Assembly: GCA_937926845.1 (NCBI GenBank)
Contig: CALBBS010000194.1
Coordinates: 1 to 6,020 of the forward strand
Direction: 5' to 3'
Length of the DNA: 6,020 nucleotides
Origin: an uncultured Atopobium sp.
GTDB taxonomy: Bacteria; Actinomycetota; Coriobacteriia; Coriobacteriales; Atopobiaceae
Of the stretch, positions 1 through 5,850 are shown piece by piece. Every line of letters starts with the position of its first letter. Within the stretch, counting starts at the first letter, position 1. The notes beneath the pieces are model-generated. The model ran no database searches, was not told the DNA's origin, and saw nothing but the letters and a program-made list of their open reading frames with translations. The position numbers and the translations under genes were made by a program.

Positions 1-1018
1 CCCACAGGAACAAACCACCCTCTGGCTTAGTCCAGGTAACGTCTTTGGGGAAGAACTCCGCAAGCGCAGCCAGCATGGCATCTTTTCTCTCTTTATAGCG
101 AGACTTAGACACCTCAAGGGCCGCCTGCCAATCAACTTCATTGAAGTAGTGCTCGGCAAGAATCATGTTGAAAGGGCTGGTACACAGGTCAGAGCCAGAC
201 TTAGCAAGGTTGATGCGCTCAAGGAAGTGACGAGGTGCAACCATCCATGCAAGACGCAGTCCTGGGGCAAAAATCTTTGAGGTAGTTCCCAGATAAATGA
301 CATTTTGATCAAGCGTCTTAAGGCGTGTTAGATCTTCTCCCTCAAAGCGAATAAGACCATAGGGATCATCCTCAACAACAGGGATGTTGTACTGGTGAGC
401 CAGCTCAAGAAGGCGCAGACGCCTTGGCATAGACATGGTGATGCCGGCAGGATTGTTAAAGTTAGGAATAACGTAGATGAACTTAGGCTTTTTACCTTGG
501 CTTGCAAGCTCTTTAAGCTTTGCCTCGAGAAGATCTGTCCTAATGCCCTCTTCATCCATATCAATGGTGTGAACAGTAGGCTCATACGCGGAAAATGCCT
601 GGAACGCACCAAGATAGCTTGGACCCTCACAGATAATATCGTCCCCTGGGTTAAGAAAGACACGGCCCAAGAAATCAAGCGCCTGCTGAGAACCAGAAGT
701 CAAAATCATCTCATCAGGATCAGCCTCGACGCCCTGAGCAGCTAAAATCTTGCAGATGGTCCTTCTGCACTCAATACGGCCATCAGAGTTGCCGTACTGG
801 AGAGACCTAAGTCCCTCAACAGCAACGCAGCGTCGAGCGCACTCTGCAACCTGATCAAGTGGCAGCGAAGAAATATCCGGCAGACCACCAGACAGCGCAA
901 TGACACCTGGACGAGACAGAGCCGCAAACAAATCTCGTACTTCGCTCTTTCGCATGGTTTGAACGCGATCTGCGTACAGATCACCCCACTGATCAAACGA
1001 GATTCTGCTGTCATCCAT
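1..1018 (-). CDS. PLP-dependent class I/II aminotransferase, C-terminus cut by window edge
   Basis: The minus-strand frame is open from an ATG at 1018 to the left edge (339 codons plus one base). Seen: N-terminal SGGLPD (43-48), cofactor-phosphate region TSGSQQAL (107-114), PNFNNPAG (185-192, with the cofactor-contacting Asn before Pro), VVEDDPYG (214-221, Asp217 and Tyr220 as the pyridine-N and O3' contacts), and TTSKIFAPGLRL (245-256) with Lys248 as the Schiff-base lysine. The family is usually near 400 residues, so about 60 are missing, including the substrate-carboxylate Arg. The enzyme should be cytosolic and transfer an amino group from an amino acid to a 2-oxo acid. The closest described group is the 2-aminoadipate/aromatic aminotransferase (LysN/ARO8, MocR-related) branch, but there is no GntR helix-turn-helix, so it is a stand-alone enzyme. 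Substrate cannot be told. AAGGAG at 1029-1034 lies 10 bases before the start. It is divergent from the M32 peptidase gene. Confidence 0.93.
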   Translation of the reverse strand, partial: MDDSRISFDQWGDLYADRVQTMRKSEVRDLFAALSRPGVIALSGGLPDISSLPLDQVAECARRCVAVEGLRSLQYGNSDGRIECRRTICKILAAQGVEADPDEMILTSGSQQALDFLGRVFLNPGDDIICEGPSYLGAFQAFSAYEPTVHTIDMDEEGIRTDLLEAKLKELASQGKKPKFIYVIPNFNNPAGITMSMPRRLRLLELAHQYNIPVVEDDPYGLIRFEGEDLTRLKTLDQNVIYLGTTSKIFAPGLRLAWMVAPRHFLERINLAKSGSDLCTSPFNMILAEHYFNEVDWQAALEVSKSRYKERKDAMLAALAEFFPKDVTWTKPEGGLFLW

Positions 1019-1132
1019 AGAACTCTTACTCCTTACAAGCCATCTTTGGGCAAAAATTGTGCCGAAAAGATGTACTTATTGTTTTAGGACGTAGTCTTTT
1101 TAGTATCGCTCAAATATCAATAAATTACAGGG

Positions 1133-1138
1133 TAAAAT
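1133..1138 (+). promoter_or_regulatory. Weak -10-like box (TAAAAT) for the M32 peptidase gene
   Basis: TAAAAT matches the -10 consensus at five of six positions, but no good -35 box lies 16-18 bases upstream, and there is no TGn extension. If real, transcription would begin near 1145 and the leader would contain both dyads. It would then exclude translation of the possible leader peptide starting at 1139. No convincing promoter was found for the divergent aminotransferase gene in 1035-1130. Confidence 0.2.
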
Positions 1139-1151
1139 ATGGCGCATACGC

Positions 1152-1187
1152 TAAACGGTTTCTGTTGACCGTTAAAGTAACTGGTCA
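1152..1187 (+). promoter_or_regulatory. Two overlapping dyads in the leader of the M32 peptidase gene
   Basis: Dyad A pairs AACGGT (1154-1159) with ACCGTT (1168-1173) across an 8-base loop. Dyad B pairs TGACCGTTA (1166-1174) with TAACtGGTCA (1178-1187): nine base pairs, one bulged T at 1182 and a three-base loop. Both use 1168-1173, so as RNA structures they cannot form together. A T run (1193-1198) follows dyad B after five bases, which is a poor fit for an intrinsic terminator. The site sits 28 bases before the peptidase start, between divergent genes, so it could equally be a DNA operator. What is seen is only the symmetry; any function is inference. Confidence 0.45.
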
Positions 1188-1214
1188 CACCTATTTTTTG
1201 TAGAGAGGATTTTT

Positions 1215-2771
1215 ATGGACAGCGCACATAACACTGTTGAATTGAACGCAGCGCTTTCAAATCCCCGCGATGATATCGCTAAACTTGATGAACTTGAGAA
1301 GAAGCTCTTTGCTCTCAACTATGCAGCTAATGAGATTGGCTCTTTTGGACCATGCATTGATCCAAAAAAGGCTGCTGAAGAGCGCGGAGAAGCCCTGGCA
1401 ATCCTTGGCGAGCAGGTCCAGGAGACCCTCTGTGATCCTGCTGTTGGCGCACTGCTTGATAGACTTCACGAGAATCGCGCACTCCTTGATGAGACTCATC
1501 GCGCACAAGTTAAAATTCTTCGTCGCGATAGAAGCCAGCTGGTAGATGTACCTGTTGAACTTCAGAGTAACTTTGTTCGTCTTACCACAGAGGCTAATGA
1601 GGTCTGGGAGCAGGCAAAGAACAGTGATGACTGGTCACTCTTTGCGCCAAAGCTGGATAACTTAATTGAGCTTCGCAAAGAGATGTGCCAGGCACGCGAT
1701 GCTTCCAAAGATCCATATGACCTCTTACTCAGCGATTTTGAGCACGGTACCAATAGAGAGTTCTACAACACCTTCTTCAATAATGTTAAAGAAGTGGTAG
1801 TTCCCCTAGTTGCTGATTGCATGGCTTCTAAGCGCCAACCAAGCACCAAACCTCTTGAGGGTAAGTTTGATGTCAACCGTCAATGGGACCTTGCAAAAGA
1901 CCTGGTAAAGCTCCAGGGTCTTGACGAGGACGCTTATTGGCTTGGCAAAACTGAGCACCCTTACACCGGTGGCCCTGGTATTGGCTTTGTCATGGTTGCC
2001 AGCCACGCTTACGAGAATAACGTTCTCTCCAATGTCTATTCCATGCTGCATGAGAACGGTCATGCCCTCTACGAGCAGGGCATTAACTGGGAGTACCGCT
2101 TTACCTCTCTGAGCACCGGTACTTCTATGGGCATGCACGAGTCTCAGTCCAGGTTCTTTGAGAACTATGTTGGACTTTCTGAGGCATTTGCCGAGCCTCT
2201 GATACAGCTTATGCGCAAGCACTTCCCTGGTCAGCTGAATCGCGTTACTGCCTTCCAGCTCTTCTCGGCAGCTAATAAGGTACAGCCAAGTCTCATCCGC
2301 ACTGAGGCGGACGAGCTCACCTATCCTCTGCACATCCTCATCCGTTATGAAATGGAGCAGGCGCTCCTTTCTGGCGAGATTTCCGCAAAGGATGTCCCAG
2401 CTCTTTGGGCCGAGAAGTACAAGCAGTACCTGGGCGTTACGGTTCCAAACAACACAGAAGGCGCTCTTCAGGATGTTCACTGGTCATGGGGTGAGTTTGG
2501 CTACTTCCCAACCTACGCGCTCGGTAGTGCTTACGGTGCGCAGTACAAGCACGCCATGATTGCTGAGGGTATGGACTTTGATGCTGTCTGCGCGTCTGGA
2601 GACCTTACTCCTATAAGGGAGTGGCTGGGTAGCCGTATTTGGACTTGGGGTCGCGCAAAGGACTCCAAGGAGCTTATCTTGGGGGCATGCGGTGAGCCAT
2701 TTGACGTCCACTACTACACCAAGTATCTAACTGACAAATACTCTCGCATCTATGGTCTAACCAGCGCATAA
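1215..2771 (+). CDS. M32-family zinc metallocarboxypeptidase (thermostable carboxypeptidase Taq type)
   Basis: The 518-residue protein has the normal M32 length of about 500. It should act in the cytosol, removing C-terminal amino acids from peptides with a catalytic metal; no signal peptide or membrane segment is seen. Family motifs: HPY (248-250) in place of HPF; HENGH (279-283), the HExxH site with ligands His279 and His283 and catalytic Glu280; HESQ (308-311), with Glu309 as third ligand; IRTEAD (361-366); and GALQDVHW (416-423), matching GxxQDxHW, followed by GYFPTYALG. The N-terminal 200 residues are helical and charged, as is usual. Odd point: the stretch that should carry DxRxT, just before HExxH, reads GFVMVASHAYENN (257-269), so the Asp, Arg and Thr are absent. 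The ATG at 1215 has AGAGAGGA (1202-1209) five bases upstream. mscL follows 61 bases downstream without a visible terminator. Confidence 0.96.
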   Translation: MDSAHNTVELNAALSNPRDDIAKLDELEKKLFALNYAANEIGSFGPCIDPKKAAEERGEALAILGEQVQETLCDPAVGALLDRLHENRALLDETHRAQVKILRRDRSQLVDVPVELQSNFVRLTTEANEVWEQAKNSDDWSLFAPKLDNLIELRKEMCQARDASKDPYDLLLSDFEHGTNREFYNTFFNNVKEVVVPLVADCMASKRQPSTKPLEGKFDVNRQWDLAKDLVKLQGLDEDAYWLGKTEHPYTGGPGIGFVMVASHAYENNVLSNVYSMLHENGHALYEQGINWEYRFTSLSTGTSMGMHESQSRFFENYVGLSEAFAEPLIQLMRKHFPGQLNRVTAFQLFSAANKVQPSLIRTEADELTYPLHILIRYEMEQALLSGEISAKDVPALWAEKYKQYLGVTVPNNTEGALQDVHWSWGEFGYFPTYALGSAYGAQYKHAMIAEGMDFDAVCASGDLTPIREWLGSRIWTWGRAKDSKELILGACGEPFDVHYYTKYLTDKYSRIYGLTSA

Positions 2772-2821
2772 GCGCACACCATAGTCGTGAGTGGAAATAT
2801 CTGTCTTCTACCAATTTAACG

Positions 2822-2827
2822 AAAGGG
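2822..2827 (+). promoter_or_regulatory. Ribosome binding site that fixes the mscL start
   Basis: AAAGGG lies five bases before the ATG at 2833. The frame is open further upstream to a GTG at 2791, but that codon has no purine-rich site at proper spacing, and the 14 extra residues (ending NERDE) precede the MKKF-type N-terminus expected for MscL. The ATG at 2833 is therefore preferred. Confidence 0.85.
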
Positions 2828-2832
2828 ATGAA

Positions 2833-3273
2833 ATGAAAAAGTTTATTGAGGAGTTTAAAGAGTTTATCCAGCAGGGTAATGTCATGGACATGGCTATTGG
2901 TATCATCATTGGTGGCGCATTTACTGCTATTGTTACCTCTCTTGTCAATGACATCATCAACCCGTTTATTAAGCTGATCTCTGGTGGCGGTACCGAGGTT
3001 TCTGGTCTTTCCATCCCAGTCCCTGGCACTCAGAACGGCATTGACTTTGGTGCATTCATCAGCGCAATCATCAACTTCCTGATTATTGCATTCATTGTCT
3101 TCTGCATGGTTAAGGCTCTCAACAAGTTCAAAGAAGCATCCAAGCTGAAGAAAGAAACTGTTGAAGAAGCAGCAGCTCCACACTGCCCTCACTGCCTTGA
3201 AGAGGTTAAAGAAGGCGCAACTCGCTGCCCACACTGCACTGGCGAGATTGCAGGCGGCGCTCACGCTGCATAA
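2833..3273 (+). CDS. mscL: Large-conductance mechanosensitive channel MscL with C-terminal zinc ribbon
   Basis: MscL is a homopentameric inner-membrane pore that opens under membrane tension and releases solutes during hypo-osmotic shock. From the ATG at 2833 the protein has 146 residues, against 136 in E. coli. Seen in order: amphipathic N-terminal helix (1-14); QGNVMDMAIGIIIGGAF into TM1 (about 15-45) with the Gly/Ala-rich pore helix and NDIINPFI (39-46); a periplasmic-type loop (47-70) with GGG; TM2 (about 71-95); and a charged cytoplasmic helix (96-113). The tail has CPHC (118-121) and CPHC (132-135), a four-cysteine zinc ribbon. From general knowledge, a zinc-ribbon tail occurs on MscL of several Gram-positive groups, while E. 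coli MscL ends in a plain helical bundle. The gene may be read with the M32 gene upstream; a strong terminator follows it. Confidence 0.97.
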   Translation: MKKFIEEFKEFIQQGNVMDMAIGIIIGGAFTAIVTSLVNDIINPFIKLISGGGTEVSGLSIPVPGTQNGIDFGAFISAIINFLIIAFIVFCMVKALNKFKEASKLKKETVEEAAAPHCPHCLEEVKEGATRCPHCTGEIAGGAHAA

Positions 3274-3301
3274 GCTTTACATCAAGCTCTACATCACCGT
3301 C

Positions 3302-3319
3302 CTTTTACGCACGTAAAAG
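3302..3319. repeat. Perfect 8-bp palindrome in the mscL 3' region
   Basis: CTTTTACG and CGTAAAAG are separated by two bases (CA). As RNA it would fold as a 7-bp stem with a GCAC loop. It has no T run of its own and sits 10 bases before the terminator arms. It might stabilise the mscL transcript end, help termination, or bind a protein; the sequence does not decide. Confidence 0.5.
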
Positions 3320-3328
3320 TTGGCAAAG

Positions 3329-3360
3329 AAAAAGCAGGCATATCATATGCCTGCTTTTTT
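3329..3360. terminator. Bidirectional intrinsic terminator between mscL and the lipoprotein gene
   Basis: GCAGGCATAT (3334-3343) pairs perfectly with ATATGCCTGC (3345-3354). Flanking A (3329-3333) and T (3355-3360) runs extend the stem and give a U tract on both strands. It lies 55 bases after the mscL stop and 29 bases after the stop of the convergent lipoprotein gene, so it should serve both. Confidence 0.93.
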
Positions 3361-3389
3361 GTTAATAAAAGAAACCAGAAAAGGCTGGG

Positions 3390-4577
3390 CTATTTCTTGC
3401 CTGAGCCGCCCTTGCCGCCGCCACCGTTTCCGGATGAGCTACCGCCATTTCCTGAAGAGCTACCACCATTACCAGAACCAGAAGAAGTAGGAGTTACTAG
3501 CTTATAGCCACCCTTACCATCTGGCTGCCAAGGGAACTCTGCCTTTGGTGGATACTCATATTTAGCCCAATCATCCTCACGGTGATTAAGGAGGGCAAAC
3601 TTAAGAGTATATCCAGGAGCATCAATACTGAGAAGCCTTTTATTTTCCGCAGTAGTGTATAGAACAGACTTAGATATCTGTTCAGTTTCTGAAAAGCCCT
3701 GAGCAAGAATGGGGAAAGAAAGTCCATCTGCCGAAGGCTCTTCTGCAACAATCTGAATAGGAGAAACGTTACCGTCTGGATAGAACAGTGCAGCATTTCC
3801 ATCCTTATGAGCAGAGAAGGTATACGCTCCGCCAGAACCCTTATTCATAGACTCAATCTGATCACTGGTCAAATCTTCTTTAGAACCATCTGCATAGTGC
3901 AAACCATAGAGATAATACGTACCAGGAATAGTGGCAGCAAAATTGACTACCTGTCCATCAATATAAGCTATCTGTGAAGTATCGTCTGGATTGTCAGAAA
4001 GTTTTTTGAAATTAAATGTAATTTCGCTCGGAGCATCACTGTACTTCAGATAGTTGTTGTCGTCCTTATCAAAAGTCATAGGGACACTATCGCCATCATC
4101 ATAATTACATTGAATGACAATACTTCCTTTTGCTTCCCACTTACCATTATTCTTCACGCCTTTAAAATTATGCATAAAGAAGCTACCGTCTTCTTTGAAG
4201 GAATAGTAGAGAACGGTTCCATCGTTATAGCCCTGATTAAGCATGCCACCATGGTCAAAGGTTTTGCCTTCCTTTGATCCACCTTTAGTTCCCACACCAT
4301 CGTCAACACACCAGACGCCAGTAATAATCTTAGAAAGATCTCCGGTTAGCGTTGGATTATCTGGAATCTCTTCAAGCTTCACAAAATCTGACTGAGAAGG
4401 CGTATCCCCAGTACCGTCTTGACCGCCATTCTGAGGATCTTGACCAGCTCCACCAAGAATAGAATCAGGGTTTAAGATTGCCTGCATTACGTCACTATTA
4501 CAAGCAGCAAGGGTACTAGCGGCACCTCCCGCGGCTAATCCAGTAAAAGCACGACGAGTCATCTTCTTTTTGTTCAT
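3390..4577 (-). CDS. Tat-exported lipoprotein of unknown function with Gly/Asn/Ser repeat tail
   Basis: The 395-residue protein starts with a basic n-region, a twin-arginine motif TRRAFTG (7-13), a short hydrophobic Ala/Gly stretch and a lipobox LAAC with Cys26. It should therefore be exported, probably folded, by Tat and lipid-anchored on the outer face of the membrane. Residues 43-65 are a Gly/Gln/Asp/Pro linker. Two similar-sized beta-rich regions follow: about 80-192 (starting ITGVWCVDDG) and about 215-345 (starting PGTYYLYGLHYADG). The second resembles the 'GTY...L..DG' start of small lipocalin-like domains in Gram-positive lipoproteins; this is an impression, not a proven family assignment. 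The tail (365-395) has three 7-residue Gly/Asn/Ser-rich units and ends in lysines. I do not recognise a specific family. AGGAGG at 4583-4588 is five bases from this ATG. Met6 is a possible second start but has no site of its own. Confidence 0.9.
   Translation of the reverse strand: MNKKKMTRRAFTGLAAGGAASTLAACNSDVMQAILNPDSILGGAGQDPQNGGQDGTGDTPSQSDFVKLEEIPDNPTLTGDLSKIITGVWCVDDGVGTKGGSKEGKTFDHGGMLNQGYNDGTVLYYSFKEDGSFFMHNFKGVKNNGKWEAKGSIVIQCNYDDGDSVPMTFDKDDNNYLKYSDAPSEITFNFKKLSDNPDDTSQIAYIDGQVVNFAATIPGTYYLYGLHYADGSKEDLTSDQIESMNKGSGGAYTFSAHKDGNAALFYPDGNVSPIQIVAEEPSADGLSFPILAQGFSETEQISKSVLYTTAENKRLLSIDAPGYTLKFALLNHREDDWAKYEYPPKAEFPWQPDGKGGYKLVTPTSSGSGNGGSSSGNGGSSSGNGGGGKGGSGKK
3411..3473 (-). repeat. 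Three 21-bp coding repeats in the lipoprotein tail
   Basis: Three 7-codon units encode GNGGSSS, GNGGSSS and GNGGGGK (residues 369-389). The first two DNA copies (3453-3473 and 3432-3452) match at 17 of 21 bases, and all four differences are at third codon positions. This suggests an old duplication kept for protein sequence, giving a flexible hydrophilic tail. The unit number could vary between strains. Confidence 0.85.
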
Positions 4578-4601
4578 ACGTCCCTCCTATAAGCGTATGA
4601 A
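4573..4601 (-). promoter_or_regulatory. Hairpin enclosing the ribosome binding site and start codon of the lipoprotein gene
   Basis: TTCATACG (4573-4580) and CGTATGAA (4594-4601) are perfect 8-bp inverted arms with a 13-base loop. Read as minus-strand mRNA, the loop holds AGGAGG (4583-4588) and the 3' arm holds the start AUG (4575-4577). The start codon would thus be paired while the Shine-Dalgarno stays in the loop. This could lower or tune initiation, for example with temperature or a bound factor. It could instead be a DNA operator just downstream of the promoter. Confidence 0.5.
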
Positions 4602-4617
4602 ATACTTAATTTTTTAT

Positions 4618-4647
4618 ATTCTACTAGAAATGAATCAAATGCTACAA
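4618..4647 (-). promoter_or_regulatory. Candidate promoter of the lipoprotein gene
   Basis: On the minus strand, TAGAAT (4618-4623) matches the -10 consensus at five of six positions. TTGTAG (4642-4647), 18 bases upstream, is a weak -35 with three of six. The box overlaps a small palindrome TTCTA-C-TAGAA (4619-4629). Transcription would start near 4611, giving a leader of about 35 bases that contains the whole start-site hairpin. Read-through from manA is also possible, because no terminator separates the genes. Confidence 0.35.
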
Positions 4648-4676
4648 ATTAACCTGCATTCGACTTATGTATCATC

Positions 4677-5675
4677 CTATTTTGTATGAGGAAGATGAGA
4701 GGTAATCAATGTCATGGTGCCCGTAAAGCGCAGGCTACCAGAAGATGCAGGTGCAATAAAATGCGAGCCCTTGCAAATCCTATGCTCTAATCCGCCGTCT
4801 CCGTCAACGCTGACAGTTCCTTCTCCCCCAATAACACTTACGCACATAAAAGGCCATGGCTGTGCTACCGTCTTTGAACCCTCAATCTCATATCTCTCTA
4901 CCGAGAAATACTTGCAGCTCATAAGCTCCGTAACCCCGTCAATTTCTGGAGCAGTGATTTCTCCTGAGGTTGGAGCTTTCTGAGCGTAATTAATAACCTC
5001 TAAGCTCTGTGCCAGATGCAGATCGCGAGGCTTACCATCATCACCTAAGCGATCATAGTCATAGACACGATACGTAACATCAGAGCTCTGCTGTGTTTCA
5101 AGAATGAGTGTGCCCGTTCTAATAGCATGAACGGTTCCAGGATCAATTCTAAAGAAGTCGCCTGGCTTAATTGGTACGTAATTGAGCAGCTCAGCCCAGT
5201 TTCCCTGTTCAACCATGGCAGCAAACTCCTCTTTTGAGGAGGCGTTTTGCCCTACAACAATATCGCCGTTTTCTTTTGCATCAAGAATGTACCAACACTC
5301 AGACTTTCCCAGAGAGCCATTCTCGTGCTCTGCCGCGTATTGGTCATCTGGATGAACCTGAACAGAGAGGTCATCTTTTGCATCAAGAATTTTAATGAGA
5401 AGTGGGAAACGGTCTCCCTCTGCATTACCAAAAAGCTCTCGATGCAGTGACCAAAGCTCAGAAAGAGTTTTTCCAGTATATGCACCAGAGGCAACTTCAC
5501 AGTCTCCGTTAGGATGTGCACTGATTGCCCAGCACTCTCCTACTGAGCCTTCGGGGATGTCATAGCCATACTCTTCAGCAAGTCTTCTTCCACCCCAAAT
5601 TTTGTTGTGAAAAAGAGGTTTTAAAAAGATAAAGTCGTTATATGACCTGTCTGTGTTCTTATCTAAATCTAGCAT
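4677..5675 (-). CDS. manA: Mannose-6-phosphate isomerase, type I (cupin)
   Basis: The enzyme interconverts mannose 6-phosphate and fructose 6-phosphate in the cytosol, using one zinc ion. It links mannose uptake to glycolysis and supplies mannose for GDP-mannose and cell-surface glycans. At 332 residues it fits the short Gram-positive form (about 315-330) rather than the 391-residue E. coli form. Seen: KPLFHNKIWGGRRL (19-32); GECWAIS (46-52); QVHPDD (106-111) with metal ligands Gln106 and His108; KSECWYIL (124-131) with ligand Glu126; PGTVHAI (179-185) with ligand His183; and YRVYDYDR (202-209), whose first Arg (203) is the expected catalytic arginine. A second cupin half (about 245-330) closes the protein. 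All key residues are present. AAGGAG (5681-5686) lies five bases before the ATG. The lipoprotein gene follows 99 bases downstream in the same direction, with no terminator between. Confidence 0.97.
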   Translation of the reverse strand: MLDLDKNTDRSYNDFIFLKPLFHNKIWGGRRLAEEYGYDIPEGSVGECWAISAHPNGDCEVASGAYTGKTLSELWSLHRELFGNAEGDRFPLLIKILDAKDDLSVQVHPDDQYAAEHENGSLGKSECWYILDAKENGDIVVGQNASSKEEFAAMVEQGNWAELLNYVPIKPGDFFRIDPGTVHAIRTGTLILETQQSSDVTYRVYDYDRLGDDGKPRDLHLAQSLEVINYAQKAPTSGEITAPEIDGVTELMSCKYFSVERYEIEGSKTVAQPWPFMCVSVIGGEGTVSVDGDGGLEHRICKGSHFIAPASSGSLRFTGTMTLITSHLPHTK

Positions 5676-5707
5676 CGTAGCTCCTTATATACAGTGCATA
5701 CATGCTT

Positions 5708-5751
5708 TTCTAATAGCTAACAACTCTATAGTCTAACGGATTCTAATAGCT
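5708..5751. repeat. Tandem 11-bp direct repeats upstream of manA
   Basis: TTCTAATAGCT occurs exactly at 5708-5718 and 5741-5751, start-to-start distance 33 bases, close to three helical turns. Read on the minus strand the copies extend to 19 bases with 15 matches. They lie 33 to 76 bases before the manA start. On the minus strand each contains TAGAA(A/T), so they could be two -10 boxes or two copies of an operator. On the same strand TTGAGC (5749-5754) and TATAGA (5725-5730), 18 bases apart, form a further weak promoter candidate that overlaps one copy. Confidence 0.5.
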
Positions 5752-5796
5752 CAACACTGACTCATTTAACTGCTTTTGACTGGGTTTCTCGCTAAC

Positions 5797-5827
5797 AAAA
5801 AAGGCTCAGCCAAAAAGCTGAGCCTTT
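5797..5827 (-). terminator. Intrinsic terminator of the gene at the right edge
   Basis: GGCTCAGC (5803-5810) and GCTGAGCC (5817-5824) form a perfect 8-bp stem, extended by A/T pairs, with a six-base loop. On the minus strand the stem is followed by six T residues (complement of 5797-5802); on the plus strand only three T follow. It therefore terminates minus-strand transcription and lies 23 bases after the stop codon of the partial gene. It insulates manA from that gene. Confidence 0.9.
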
Positions 5828-5850
5828 GCAGTCAACGAACTAAGTAAAAC

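Noticed and set aside
328..1014. Frames on both strands in 328-1014
   Set aside because: All lie inside the aminotransferase gene, whose own frame continues unbroken to the window edge and carries the full PLP motif set.
1165..1193. TTGACC at 1165-1170 as a -35 box for the peptidase gene
   Set aside because: No acceptable -10 box lies 16-18 bases downstream (the sequence there is CACACC-like), and it is part of the dyad.
1806..2480. Long 224-codon open frame on the minus strand inside the peptidase gene
   Set aside because: It is fully antisense to the M32 coding region with all its motifs, lacks recognisable domains, and is explained by codon bias of the real gene.
2791..2832. GTG at 2791 as the mscL start
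   Set aside because: It has no ribosome binding site and would add 14 residues not expected before the N-terminal helix; the ATG at 2833 has AAAGGG five bases upstream.
2674..3264. 196-codon minus-strand frame across mscL
   Set aside because: It overlaps clear MscL coding sequence; its Cys-rich look is a by-product of the opposite strand, and no family is recognisable.
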